A stretch of DNA of 64,000 nucleotides from Otatea glauca. Taxonomy: Eukaryota; Streptophyta; Magnoliopsida; Poales; Poaceae. Both the position numbers and the translations under genes were made by a program. The stretch lies in contig CM070723.1 in the NCBI GenBank assembly GCA_036346275.1, positions 26,294,176 through 26,358,175 of the forward strand. Reading direction: 5' to 3'. The notes under the pieces are model-generated. The model made no database searches, had not been told where the DNA came from, and was given only the letters and a program-made list of their open reading frames with translations. Below, piece after piece: positions 42,979-55,700 of the stretch. The number at the start of each line of letters is the position of its first letter. The stretch's first letter is position 1.

Positions 42979-44220
42979 TCATCCGGTTATGTTTACAACA
43001 GAATCATCTCCAAACCTGACTGTGCCTTTGATCTTGGTGTCAATCTCGGCAAAGTTCTCACGGCACCCGGACATATGATTGGTAGCACCGGTGTCCAGGT
43101 ACCATGAGCCCTCCGGACAAGCCTTCTCTCGCCCAAGGTGGAGCTGAGCATGCGCCTCATTTAGAACTACTTCACCGGAGTTGTCGTCTTCAGTGTTGAC
43201 ATGCAGCTTTGCCTCCAATAGAAGCAGCGATGGCTCTTCTTCAATGACCTGAGCCATATTTACCTGCTCCTTCTTCTCACGTTTGGGCTTTCTGCATTCT
43301 TTGGCAAAGTGCCCAAATATCCCACAATTGAAACACTTCACCTTCGATTTGTCGCGGCCGCCGAACGTCATCCTGGCGTCCTTGTTCAGTGAATTCGGTT
43401 TGCCGCCGCCACTCTTCGGCTTCCAACCTCCTCCACTTTTATGGCTCGAGTGCGCTTCCTGGCTCCGACGTTTCACACGAGCAGCCCATTCATCCTCCGT
43501 GAGGAGAAGCTGACCCGCATGGTCGCCGGTGTCCCCGAGCCCGTAGCGCTCCTCCACTGAGCGCAGGCGGCCGGTTAATTCCTCCATTGTGAGTGTGGAG
43601 AGATCCACAGTCGATTCAATGGCGATAGCAACTTGCATGAGTCTCGGCGTCACTACCCGCAAGAATTTTTTGACGATCTTGTCTTCCTCCACGGGATCAC
43701 CGTAGGTAGCAAGGCTGCCGACGAGCCCAGAGAGTCGCATGGCAAAGTCGTCCACGGACTCCCCCTCCTTCATGCGGATCATCTCGAAGTCGCGCCGCAG
43801 CGTCTGGGCCTTCGCTTCGCGAGTGCGTTCGGCACCTAGCCTCATGGCCTTCACTGCGTTCCACGCCTCCTGCGCAGAACCCTTCGCTTCGAGCGTCACC
43901 AACATCTCCGTTGGCACTGCCTGAAGAATGGCGGACATCGCCATTCGATCTACCCGGTACTCAGCACCGCCGGGCTCGATCGCTTCCCACACCCCTTGGG
44001 CCTGCATGTTCACCCTCATGAGCACCTCCCATTCCGCATAGTTAGTTCGTGTGAGCATGGGATACCGGATATGCATTCCGGTCTCCTTCACTGGCTGCAT
44101 CTGCTGCACCACCCACGGTGGTCGGCTGCTGCCCTCACCACCATCGCCCGCACCTCCGGAGCGTCCTCCTCCAGTGCGACTCGCAGGCGGTGATGAAGAC
44201 CCAGCTACACGACGTGACAT
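42979..44220 (-). CDS. Copia gag and protease
   Basis: The frame opens at the ATG at 44220 (MSRRVAGSSSPPASRTGGG), 25 bases past the primer-binding site. It holds a copia-type gag domain (NYAEWEVLMRVNMQAQGVWE, then DFAMRLSGLVGSLATYGD), a zinc knuckle CFNCGIFGHFAKEC, and the protease motif WYLDTGATNHMSG. Gag would form the particle; the protease would cleave the polyprotein. It ends in TGA at 42979-42981, between INITG and GSVLFTCQNG, where related copia proteins read straight on into integrase. A CGA-to-TGA change would explain this. A single polyprotein is the likely ancestral form. Confidence 0.9.
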   Translation of the reverse strand: MSRRVAGSSSPPASRTGGGRSGGAGDGGEGSSRPPWVVQQMQPVKETGMHIRYPMLTRTNYAEWEVLMRVNMQAQGVWEAIEPGGAEYRVDRMAMSAILQAVPTEMLVTLEAKGSAQEAWNAVKAMRLGAERTREAKAQTLRRDFEMIRMKEGESVDDFAMRLSGLVGSLATYGDPVEEDKIVKKFLRVVTPRLMQVAIAIESTVDLSTLTMEELTGRLRSVEERYGLGDTGDHAGQLLLTEDEWAARVKRRSQEAHSSHKSGGGWKPKSGGGKPNSLNKDARMTFGGRDKSKVKCFNCGIFGHFAKECRKPKREKKEQVNMAQVIEEEPSLLLLEAKLHVNTEDDNSGEVVLNEAHAQLHLGREKACPEGSWYLDTGATNHMSGCRENFAEIDTKIKGTVRFGDDSVVNITG

Positions 44221-44257
44221 AGCGAATGGATCGCGAGATAACCGCTCTGATACCAAG

Positions 44258-44706
44258 TGTTGGGAATCAGATCAGATTTCTGAAGAAATCTTCACAGAAT
44301 CGTATTCCCAGACGATGAACAGAGTTCTGAACTTTTTGGAAAGCAGGGCAAAAAACAGAGAAGCCTTTTTTCGCTACGCAACTGCCCGCAGCATTTTCTG
44401 GTCTTCCTTTTATTCATCCAAGCTTACAACCAGGAAGTCAGTTACAATCTCTTTGACCAGCACTCGCTACGATCCTTGATTCGCGCCATCCCACGATCAG
44501 GATTTGTAGCCTAAACAAACGCTCAACTAATTAACTGAACCCTATTGCTCAGGCATGAACAAACATGCTGCAGAGCCTATGCAACTACATGCTCGGAACC
44601 TCTAAGCAAAAAAAAACTCACAAGTTAAGCTACAGAACTGACACAGTTAAACACAGCTAATGTAACAAAGTTCTTATTTGAGCCGTGCAATGAGATTAGT
44701 TCAACA
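44258..44706 (-). repeat. 5' LTR of the young copia element
   Basis: 449 bp. Relative to the 3' LTR it has T for G in the word CAATCTCTTTG and two extra A in a poly-A run. Confidence 0.95.
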
Positions 44707-45896
44707 TTCCATCCAGTCCACCAGCTCCTCGTACCGCTCCTGCCGGAACACCTCGGCGATGGCCGCGCCCGCCATCGCCGCCACGTCGGCGAGCGGGGAG
44801 GAGGATACCGTTTCCATGGTCGTCTCCCATGACGCGTAATTGACCACGTTGCTGAGGAAGCTATTGACGTGAGCATTGTTGTACTTGGCGGGGTGAAGGC
44901 GTTGCCGTCCGTCGACGATGCACGCGAGGCGGCAATGCGTGTCCGAGCCACCGACGGCCGCGGCGAGCATCTTCCAGATGTGTGCGGAGGCGGTCGATGT
45001 CGGCGGCCTCGACGACGTAGTTGCGCCGCACGAGGGCAGAGACCAGAAGAGGGTTGACCAGGTTTCCCGGCGCGTACCGCGTGAACTCAACGTTCAGTGA
45101 CGGGCTGTACCGCGGCGACGAGCGCGGGTGGAAAAGGGAGGCCCGGTCGTGGTGGGGCTCCCACGAGAGGCCGCCGGTGCGGAGCAGCTCCGCCCACGCA
45201 TTGGGCAGCGCGGTGAGGCCACGGCCATCCACCAGCAGGTGGTTCGTGCCCCACGACATCGAGAAGCCACCGCACGCGAACCGCACGAGCTGCAGCGACA
45301 GCGCGAGGTCCTGCTCGAATGGCATCTGGATGAGCCCGAGTGAGCGGTCGGTGTCCGCGAAGTCCATATCCACAAGCGCCACGCCGGCGTTGGCCACCAC
45401 GAGCTCCGCCCCTGCGTTGCTGCAAGCAATCTCCGGGACACCGGTGGAGGCGTTGGCGGCAACGCGGCCAGTGAAGGGGAAGAACCGGGAGAGGAACATG
45501 GGCAGGGAGGCACGCACAGCAGCAGCCACGACGGGGAACCCGGCGGGCGGCGCAGTATACACGGCCATGAAGTAGGTGTGGAAGGAGCCGAGGATGAGAT
45601 CGAGGTTGGAGACTAGGAGCACGGCGGGGAAGGCCCGCGGCGAGGCGGACGCCCGGACCAGCGTGCGAGAGGCGACCTCAACGTCGAAGCGCTCGGGCGG
45701 CATCCCAACGATGCAAGGGTGCGGGTTGGGGGGAAGGAAGAGACACGTCGAACTGTACAAATGGAACAATCTGGAACACGTGAAGGAATGGATGATCTTG
45801 GGAAACAGTAGAAGTCTGTGTGTGATTAGAATGGGATGAAATGGTCCCATTTCATTTGGTTCTATTATTTTAGTTAAATGAAAGGAAGTGTCTAGC

Positions 45897-46070
45897 CATC
45901 ATCCGGATGTTTTGTTTCTTACAAACGTCCAAATTTTAGACCCTCAGATCAAAGTATCAAACCATCAATCAAAATACAATCCCACCTCCATTCACGTCTT
46001 ACGGATCTCACCACAGATCCAATGCTCCAAAATTTGGATGTTTTTTTGCTAAGAAAACATCTGGGTGATG
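45897..46070. mobile_element. Small MITE-like inverted repeat
   Basis: 174 bp with ends CATCATCCGGATGTTTTGTT and, on the other strand, CATCACCCAGATGTTTTCTT; the CCAAATTTT word is also mirrored. No clear target duplication. It lies about 200 bp upstream of the acyltransferase start. Confidence 0.5.
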
Positions 46071-47000
46071 TTTATCAAAACCCTAAATGAAATGGTTCAG
46101 TGTTTATAGAGAATATTTCTTAAATTTGTATCATAGGTTCACACCATCAAGGTTTCATTCAAGTAACTAAATATATGAATAACTTTTTTCTTAAACCATC
46201 TTACAAATGTACCACTTAGTACAAGCAACCAAACACACCCTAAGGGAACACCGAAGAATGCAAAGCCTCGCCCTGGGATGCCTTTGTTGTAGAGAAATCA
46301 CCCCTAATTAACTTCCAGACAAATTTCTTTCACAAATTTAGTTTTCTTCTGAACGTAATGGTAAAAATAGCTCAATCCTAAACACAAAAACATTGGAATG
46401 TGACACCCCCAGAGAGGACTAAATTTACAAATATAATTACACAGAGAACAAGAAAAGTGATTATTACTGATGTAGAAGCTTTGGCCATTTTTGTTTTTAA
46501 AATTTACTCACCGTGTGCTTCTTCAGAGTTGAGACATAGTGGTACCACCATATACTGCATGCAGAGAACATTTCATTTCCAATGCTCCCACCGTAATTGG
46601 TGCTATCGGTCGTTTTATTGTTCGAAAATTTGTTCAAATATTTATAAAAAATACTAAATTTTTTTTGCATAGATGGGGTATGATATATTCTAACATCCTA
46701 CAAAAATTCAATCTAGGTATCGAGAAACAAAAATGACTAATTTCAGTGAATAGTAGCTTTATCTTTTTCCTTTATTTCATTTTAGATTTTCTTTTCGGCA
46801 GATTTTGACTTTTTGTTTCTCAGTGTGTAATCGAATTTGGATTTCAAATTTTGTGGGATGCTAGATTATATCATACTCTATCTATGTAATTTTTTCATAA
46901 CTATTTAAATTGATTTTCGAACAATAAGAGCATCAACAGCATCGATTGTAGTGGGAGCACTGGAGCACTGGAAAATGTTCTTACAACGTGCATTGCACAC
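46071..47000. other. AT-rich intergenic stretch
   Basis: Frames near 46400-46740 are short and overlap each other. I recognise nothing. Confidence 0.4.
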
Positions 47001-47168
47001 CAGCTAAAAAAGGTCAAAAGACTGCCCAAATAACGATAAATTGATCACGTCATTCCACCGCATTTCAAACCTCTCTCTCTCTCACCAGCTAAAAAAGGTC
47101 AAAAGACGGCCCAAATAACGATAAATTGATCACGTCATTCCACCGCATTTCAAACCTCTCTCTCTCAC
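47001..47168. repeat. 85-bp tandem duplication
   Basis: CAGCTAAAAAAGGTCAAAAG to a CTCTCTCTCA run occurs at 47001-47085 and 47086-47168. Differences are one T/G and the length of the CT run, so it is recent or conserved by homogenisation. Confidence 0.9.
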
Positions 47169-48279
47169 CCTTTTTCCCCCCATTTCGAAGTGCACTAATA
47201 ATATCAGATTGGAAATATGGTGAGGATCAAAGTAGGCTAGCAACTCTCTAATAGCGAGATCATACATGTTGGTTCTTGTCTACCTCTGTTTCCATCTAAA
47301 CAGTACAATCACGTGTCCATGGACCATGCCCAAACTAACCATAGGAGATCTGATTCCACACCCGAATTATGGGATAATGTTTTCTACTGAAGCGCCAATA
47401 AGGGATAAAATAATCCAACTCCTCTGACATAGGACAAATTGAACATTTCTAAACTCTCATACTTTGACAAAGAACACAACTAAATCAAAACCCTACAGGC
47501 CAAGTGATACCTTCACAGACTTCAGTCTAGTCTGACGTCACATGCCAATCCAAGAACAGCTATAGCTAGCTAGCTTTTCCTCATCTTTGACGTTGCGTAC
47601 CTGTAGCTAGAGTTAAAGGAAACAAGGTTCTAGACGGATGCCCGTTTTCAATTCAACGCAAATTGCTCGGTGAAAGTACGACACATGATAGCATATGATG
47701 GTAACTAATTAAGCAAAAAATATTTCCTGCAATAGCACAACAATGGAAACAGGAGCTCTAACCTCATCAATAGCTTAGCACTAAAATGCAGCAAGCCACC
47801 AAACAATGCTGTGGGGCTAACATAGGCAAAATCAAACAAGTATTTTTGGTTTTATGGCAGATGCAATGTCGACTTTTGTAGCCACCAAACAATGCTGCGA
47901 GGAAGTGTAGCCCTCCCGCCAATGTAATAGTCTACTAGGCATAATGCCTAGGAACTTTGTATAAAATAAAGTGTTCCTTTCACCAACGAAGTTCTTGTTC
48001 ATCTTTTTGTCATGGCTTGAACTCGATTTAGAACGTCTTAGAACTTGCATGGCTCTTCAATCTGATAAAATCCACGTCCATCTGCCGTAGGGCGTAGCTT
48101 CTGATGCGGAGCACATCGCTTTAAAATTCACAAAACTCTTTGCCACGCGGTATACAAATCTTATCTGGCGCGAAATTCACCTTAGGCCCAACTTGGGACA
48201 CTTTAGGGTTCGCGCGGTACTTGCCCGAGCGATGCAAACGCCCAACGATCGTCGGATATTGCTCTGATCCATCTTGAGA
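47169..48279. other. Spacer with a trace of gypsy LTR start
   Basis: No gene. At 47867-47881 the word TGTCGACTTTTGTAG equals the first 15 bases of the LTR at 35223, and GTAGCCCTCCCGCC about 30 bases later recalls the text that follows that LTR family. This could be a deleted 3' LTR of the Tat element to the right. The word GCCACCAAACAATGCTG is repeated at 47793 and 47882. Confidence 0.35.
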
Positions 48280-48770
48280 TATATCCCATTTGCTTGGCTT
48301 GTGGCCGAGTGAACTTATATCCGACTGGTGGGGGATACAGCTTAGGCTCAATTTAGAGCGTACCAAACATACGTGGCTCTTGGCCGAGTGGTACCCATAT
48401 CCGACTACTGTTGGATATAGCTTAGACCTGACTTGAGGTATACCAGATTTTTCTTAGCTCACGGCCGAGTGATACCTGTACCCGACTGGTGGAGGGCACA
48501 GCTCCGGTCCGACTTGGGACATATCAAGGTTTTCTTAGCTCATGGCCGAGTATACCCATAACCTTAGGACATATCTTAGGCTTGACTTGGAGCGTATCAC
48601 GCTTACGTGGCTTTTGGCCGATTGATACCTGTATCCGACTAGAGTAGGATACAGCTCTAGTCCAACGTGGGACATATCAAGGTTTTGTCCGAATGGTATC
48701 CGTACTCGTTTATTACAACGCATAGCCTTTCGACCTTCATGAGGCATACCATTGGTTTTGTGCCCGTTCG
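48280..48770. repeat. Degenerate 70-90 bp tandem array
   Basis: The words TGGCCGAGTG, ATACCTGTATCCGACT, GGATACAGCTC and TTGGGACATATC recur in that order about six times (starts near 48302, 48381, 48471, 48543 and 48615). It sits in the 3' region of the Tat-type element; such arrays are common there. Confidence 0.7.
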
Positions 48771-51409
48771 GGCTTGACCCGTGATATATGATTCCGTCAT
48801 GCGGTAACCACCTAACGACCCGGCGTGGGGCATATCATGGGAAGATATGTTTTTTATCCAGGCTGGAAAACACCCACGTCCCGCTTAGCACGGTAAGTGA
48901 AAACAACATCTCATCGTGGGAAGCAACGTGTCCCTAATATGACTTGGTCAAACCACATCTGTCTCCGTGAGTCAGAGCGTCAGGCCTGCAAATCATTTAC
49001 AGAGAATTAGAAAAGCCGGGATGTTCCGCGATCTTTTTCCCGCCGGTTCGGCGAAAACCTAATCTTTTTCCCCCTTTAAGGGCTAGACCATGCGCCGCCC
49101 GACGGTTCATCCTCTCAGCGCGCATCTCGGCCCCTTCTGCCTCCTCATCTCCCTGACTTTTCTGTCGCTAGGGTTAATCCACTGCCGCGTTCGCATTTTG
49201 CGCCTCCGTTGATCTCTCATTTGAAGATGTCTTCTCCTTCCCCCTCGCAGCCTTTGCTCCAAAATTGGACGATCTCGACCACGACGGAGGAAAAGCTGTG
49301 ATCTATGGTCGATGACGGAGTTCTTCTGGACTTGTCCTTGATCTCCGCCCGGCCGGCTGCCGGTGAATCCGTCCCCACTCCTCGTCCTGAAGAGGTAGTG
49401 GTTTTTTAGTCTTTCTTCCAGCGTGGGCTGGGCCTTCCTACCAGCGCTTTCCTTCGTGGCCTTCTCTTCTTCTATGAGATTGAATTGGTGAATTTGAATC
49501 CCAATTCGATACTGCAGATCTCTCTTTTTGTTCATCTTTGTGAAGCCTTCTTGGGCATTAGTCCCCATTTCGATCTTTTTCGCCACTTTTATCTTTTGAA
49601 AACTTATCCCTCCAAGAGCGACCCCAAGGTGGTCGGGGGAGCTGGATTTCAGCTGCGGGAGGGGCTGAAGAAAAATTATTTTGCAATTCCCTTCAAAACC
49701 TACAACAAAGGCTAGCACCAGGAGTGGTTCTATTGCGCCAATCCCAATCCTTCCCTTCCCTCCTTTGCTGGGCGCTAGACTAGGGCGTCTCTTTCTTGGA
49801 TGTCCACCCCCAATGCCGCCGACATGGATCAGGTGTACGACCTCCTTGCGATGATTGAGAAATTGAAGGAGGTAGGTCTCACAGGGGTGGGTCTGGCTCT
49901 CCATTTTGTTGCTCGCCGGACGCAGCCCCTGAAAGAGCGAGTTCACCTTGGGTTTGCGTACGAGGGGAAAGATGACCCGACCCAGGAATCGCCTGATGAG
50001 CTGTCAAGAGATCGAATATTCACTCGGGTCGGCAAATTCTTCATCCCAAGCGTCGACCTATCCTCCGTCAAATGCCCGAAGTCCTTCACCACTTCGCACC
50101 CTCCTCCCGCGGTAAGCGAGTTTGGCGGAGGGATTCTTGCCTTTGTCTCTGTCTGTATTCTAACCTTTTATTCTTCCTTTTCAGGATCAGCAGGCCTTCT
50201 TCAGTGTGGCGCCTCTTTCGGAAATGCCCACCCGCGTGGGCGACTCCTCGAAGCGGCGCGTGAGGTCTCCTGCGGGGATACCAAGGTGCCTTCCGTGCCC
50301 CCAGCGCCATCTCCGACTCCTCCTGCTTCGGAATCCGGCCCTGCTAAACCAGAGCCGGCCTCCCGCCCCTCCCCGATATCGAGGAGATCCTCCAAGTTCC
50401 GCCGACCCCTGCTCGCCCCCGGCTCATCATGCAAGCTGCGTGGGTTGACGAGGAGGAAGGCTTGAAGCTTTTGGACGACCCGGAGGAAGAGAAGAAGGAG
50501 AGAAATGACTTTTATAGTCATGCCACGACTTGCGCGCGCCTGGCCCGGGTAAGCGCCTCTCGACATTCGCTATCTTGCTGCTTCCGTTATCCGTCATGTA
50601 GTTAATTTTCCCGTATTTATTACAGAAAATAGGGGAGCGTTCTGAAAAGAAAGCCGAATACATCCAGAAGATGCTCCCTAAAGTCCGAACACGCCAAGAA
50701 TATCTGGCCGGACTGGAGCGCATCAAGGCCAGGCATGCAGCCGAGTTGCTGTTTCTCCGGTCAGAGTTGCAGGAGCTTCAGGAGGAACAGAAGGTCTTGC
50801 GGGAGGAGAAGCTGGACGTTGTCGGCTCCCTCCGAGGTGAATATCTTGAACCCTTCCACACCTCGGGCTCAGTCGTCTGTTTTTTTGATTTCCTTATATC
50901 CGTGCTAGCTCGAGATTCCGAGATTACGAAGCTCCAGGGATGGCTCGATGCTTCGGGAAGAGAACTGGAAGGTATTTTTTGGGCGCTCTATCTTCTTTTG
51001 CCTTTGCCGCCTTCTGCATGGTCCCTTACATCTGCTACACTTGCAGATTATAAGATCAAGACTCGGACGCAGTACGCTGTTTTCAATGGCAAGTTAATGC
51101 CCTTGAGACGTCTTGTTGAAGGCTCTATGAAGCCTCAGAGCCCTTGCTGAGCTCACTTCATCCCGAAGGCGAGAGGCTGCTCAGTAGGGATCAAGTTATT
51201 AATCGGTTGGAGGAAGCCCCCAAGGAGCTCAAGAGACTTTTGAAGGAAGCGACGACCAATGGTGCTTGCCAGTCTCTAGCAATCATGAGGTCGCTTTACC
51301 CTCGAGTGGATCTTGAAGCTATCAAGGAGGGTTATGCCTACAACGTAGATGAGGACCGCGCCGCCGAGCTTTGGGAGGAAGTCAAAGATGCCTCTTCTGC
51401 TGTAGTGGA

Positions 51410-52769
51410 TGAAGAGGAACGTGGTATGCTACACTAGCACAAAAAAAATCTACCGCGTAACCAGAAAGCTACTCGCAAGAAGGGGATCATAGAAAAGATT
51501 ACCACTAGACGCGCAGTTGCGGAATCCTTCGCGCGTCGATGTAGTGGATCGTCCTCGCCGCAGTCGTTGCGCCGATGTAGTGGATCGTCCTCGCCTTACC
51601 GTGGATCGTCCTCCCACGCCGCAGTCGCAGCAGCGTCACCGCAGTAGTCCACACGTCCAGAGATGGAACGCCATGCGTCGGTGTGCAAGCACTGAGTCGC
51701 TCGGCGAGGCAGCGAGAGGAGTAGGCTAGGGTTTCGAGTGAATCACTCCTAAACCGTGGGAAAGCACATATTGCGCCTCCTCCTCCTCCTTATATAGCCA
51801 CGAGATGAAACCTAAACTAGGGCCCATCGTGCTAAGCCCACGAGTTCATTAATTACGGATCCAATCCAAATTAATGCGTCCCACCATTAAGTGTGTGACC
51901 CTGCAGGTTCACGTACGTTTGGACGTGGATTCGAAAAACTCCTTTTCAATCCAATAGTTGGTAGTGGCTTCTTGCAAAGTATGCCAACTCCCAAACATAC
52001 TATGATCAAATCGGACAGAACATATCAAAAGTACTCATGTAATAATCCCTTTGCCAAGTATATGAAGATTGATCTCAAGGCGAGAAGCATGTCATCCTTT
52101 GATGATTCAATCCATCTCTCGTATCCGTGATATATTAATAAGTTGTGATTGACTCCTCAATCACGGCATGTCCATGCACTTCCTTAATCATATCACACGA
52201 GTGGCCTTGTCATATATCTCCGTTTCATTGGAGTGGCAAATTCCATCTTGACTGCTCACTTCCCTCTGCACGTTTCATAGTAAACATGAAAGCTACCTTT
52301 ATAACTATCCAGTAAGGAAGTAGTGTTTGATAGCCCCAAGGAAAAATATTACACATGTAGGGAATATGACAATCTCAGGTCTAAGGATCATACATCTATT
52401 AGGTATGAGATACACTGATGACACATAAGAATGAAACATTCTCGCAGTGTCCCATTGCGGGTCTATCTAACCCATGTTCTTCAACATGCGTCCACAATGT
52501 ATAGATGATATCTCCATATCCCATGATCTATGAAGCATGATCATCGATCACTACATGTGCTGATCTATTCATCATTGTCCTATACGATGATATCCGATCA
52601 GAGATATTTATCGAATTACATCATTAAGTAAAGATCTTCATAAGCAAGTCACATACTTGTTGATCAATACAATGATATACATTCATTCGACCAATAATCA
52701 TATTATTATTGATAAACATAGTCATGTTACAATCATTTAAATGATTGCCTCAAGGGCATAACACTAACA
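51410..52769 (-). repeat. 3' LTR of the 8.3-kb copia element
   Basis: 1,360 bp, direct repeat of 58347-59709 with few differences outside an indel-rich stretch near 51450-51700. Confidence 0.93.
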
Positions 52770-52789
52770 ATCTCCCACTTGCACTTGAG

Positions 52790-55700
52790 TCAATCAATTA
52801 AGTATCTAATACCAATAGACCTTGTGTGCGCCTCATGCTTAGGTGTGGCGTTGGCTTTGTCAGCGGATCGGCCACATTGGCTTCGTATGTACTTTGCATA
52901 TTCTCCGTCACCTCTATCCACAATCTCGCGAATAAGGTGAAAGCGGCGGAGTATGTGTTTAGACTTACGATGTGATCTAGGCTCTTTTGCTTGTGCAATG
53001 GCACCACAATTATCATAATAGATGTCCATTGGACTAGAGGCACTAGCGACCACACCAAGCTCTGTGATAAACTTCTTAATCCACACAGCTTCTTTTGCGG
53101 CCTCCGCCGCAATGTACTCCGCTTACGTCGTGAGAGTCGGCCACCGTGTTTTGCTTGGAACTCTTCCACTTCGCTCCTCCATTAAGTGTAAACACAAACC
53201 GGATTGCGATCGAAAATCATCTTTGTCGGTTTGGAAGCTTGCATCGGTGTAACCCTTTGCGGCAGATCTTCCTCACCTCCAAAAACAAGGAACATACCCT
53301 TAGTTCTTCTCAAGTACTTGAGGATATTTTTACGGCTATCAATGACCATCACGAGGATCCGCTTGGTATCTGCTCGTGACACTTAGAGCATATGAGACAT
53401 CTGGGCGTGTACAGATCATGGCATACATAATAGACCCAATAGTTGAAGCATATGGAATCTGTCTCATCCTGTCTCGCTCATCAGATGTCGAAGGACACTG
53501 ATTCTTGCAGAGACTGATGCCATGTGACATTGGCATGAAACCTCTCTTGGATTCATGCATATTGAACCTTTTCAATATTTTGTCGATGTACGTTTCCTGA
53601 CTTAATCCAATTAACCTTTTTGATCTATCTCTATAGATTTTTATGCCCAAGATATATCATGCTTCTCCCAAGTCCTTCATTGAGAAACTCCTTTTCAATG
53701 AAGTCTTAACATCTTCAAGCATAGGAATGTCATTCCCGATCAATAATATGTCATCCACATACAAAATCAGAAATACAAGTGCGCTCCCACTAGCCTTCTT
53801 GTAAACACAAGGCTCTTCTTCATTTTTGATAAAGTCAAAACCTTTGACTACTTCATCAAAACGAATGTTCCAACTCCGAGATGCTTGCTTTAACCCATAA
53901 ATGGATCTTTGAAGCTTGCATACCCTTTTAGCATATTTAGGATCAACAAAACCTTGAGGTTGTATCATGTATACATCCTCGGAAAGATTCCCATTAAGGA
54001 ATCTTGTTTTGACATCCATCGCCATATTTCATAATCAAAATATGCAGACAATAGCTAAAATGATCCGGACGGACTTGAGCATGGCTACGGTGAGAAAGTT
54101 TCATCATAGTCAACTCCTTGAACTTGTTTGAAACCCTTTGCCACCAACCGTGCCTTATAGATCTGAACATTTCCATCTCGTCTATCTTTTCTTGAAAATC
54201 CATTTGCACTCAATGGTTTTACACTATCGGAGAGTCAACCAAGTTCCAAACTTGATTGTCATGCATGGATTGAATTTGGATCTCATGGCTTCAAGCCATT
54301 TTTGAGTTTGGGTCCATCATTGCTTCTTCATAAGTCGTGGGCTCATCATTGTCCAACAATAATATGTCACTCCCATATCTTATAGGTACATGGCGTGGCC
54401 TCCCGACCTACGTGGGGTGAGTCTCTTCCACAGGTTATACAACACTTTGTACATCTTGTGAAGGTTCGATGGTAGCTTGAACATATTCATGTGATTCTCG
54501 AACTTCATCAAGATACACATCACTCCTCTTGATTTCTTTTGAAAGAAACTCTTTCTCCAAAAGACACCATTTGAGCAACAAAAACTTTGTTCTCGTTTCT
54601 TTTGTAAAAGTAATATCCTTTTGTTTCTTTAGGATACCCTACAAAAAGCATTTTTACGATTTAGGTGCGAGTTTATCGATTGTAAGCGTTTTACATAAGC
54701 CTCACATCCCCATATCTTGAGAAATGACAACATGGGTCTTCTCGATCCATATCTCATATGGCGTCTTCTCAGCAGTTTTGATGGGACCCTATTCAAAGTG
54801 AGCAATTGTCTCTAGAGCGAAACCCCGGAAGGATAATGGCGGATCTGTTTGGTGATCATTAGCGAACCATATCTAATAAAGTTCGATTCGTCGTTCGGAC
54901 ACGCCATTCCATTGAGGCGTTCTGGCGGAGTAAGTTGCGAACGATTCCACATTGCTTTAGATGATCACCAAACTCTTGGCTCAAGTATTCGCCACCACGA
55001 TCGGATCGTAAGTGTTTTATTGTTTTGCCAAGTTGATTTTGTGCTTCGTTACGAAACTCTTTGAACCTTTCAAAAGTTTGATTTATGCCTCATTAAATAG
55101 ATATATCCATATCTCTGAAGTCATCGGTAAAAGTTACAAAATCTTGAAACCCACCCCTAGCGATCGAGCTCATTGGTCCACATACATCCAGTATGTACTA
55201 GGGCCAATAATTCACTTGCTCTCTCACTAAAACACATGAAAGGGCTTTTGTCATCTTGCCAAGTAAACAAGATTCACATGTTTCAAATGATTCAAAATCA
55301 AATGAGGTTAGAAGTCCATCACCATGGAGCTTCTTCATGCGCTTCTCATTTATATGACCTAGCGACAATGCCACAAAAGGTAGGGTTCAAATCATTAGGC
55401 GATGCCTTTTTACATTAATATTATAGACATGTTTTTCTTGAGTTCAAGGCGTACAACCCATCCACCATGGGGCAACGACCATAATACATATCATTCAAAA
55501 ATATCGAACAAACAAAGTTCTTTATTCGAAATCATAACCTTCATGTTCCAAACAAGAAGATGAAATAATGTTTCTACTCAAAGATGGAACAAAATAACAA
55601 TTATTAAGTTCTAAAACTAATCCACGAAGGCAAATGCAATGGGTATGTGCCAGCAGCAAGACCAGACAACTCTTGCTTTATTCCCCACGCGAAGATCCAC

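Larger units (their letters stand above)
38733..44706 (-). mobile_element. Young Ty1/copia retrotransposon
   Basis: 5,974 bp flanked by a perfect 5-bp duplication TTCCA (38728-38732 and 44707-44711). LTRs of 447 and 449 bp differ by one substitution and an A-run of 7 versus 9. The primer-binding site TTGGTATCAGAG (minus, 44245-44256) fits initiator tRNA-Met, and a GGGAGGTGATT purine tract adjoins the left LTR. Domain order gag, protease, integrase, reverse transcriptase, RNase H marks copia. Coding damage (one stop, frameshifts and an internal 0.75-kb duplication) suggests it is no longer autonomous, or that the assembly has errors here. Confidence 0.95.
38362..45703 (-). pseudogene. BAHD acyltransferase, broken by deletion, stop and a copia insertion
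   Basis: BAHD enzymes move acyl groups from acyl-CoA to alcohols or amines in the cytosol. The minus frame from the ATG at 45703 gives VAVFARTL-like N-terminal text (VEVASRTLVRASASPRAFPA), then the active-site HXXXD as NHLLVDGRGL. Near 44960 a deletion joins DIDRLR to the equivalent of SAHIWKMLAAAVGGSDTHCR in another frame. The text runs on to VFRQERYEELVDWME, where the copia element 38733-44706 intervenes, and resumes at 38732 with VHKGAFKEGGKW, a DFGFG at the place of the conserved DFGWG, a TAG about three residues later, then PSVWPWRLGSAAMMVARRPR and a TGA at 38362-38364. It is a single-exon gene, GC-rich, about 440 codons when whole. The exact acceptor and donor are unknown. Confidence 0.85.

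Noticed and set aside
52790..55560. Plus-strand frames of 60-80 codons over the copia element (for example 52991-53386 and 54529-55418)
   Set aside because: Shadows of decayed minus-strand pol.
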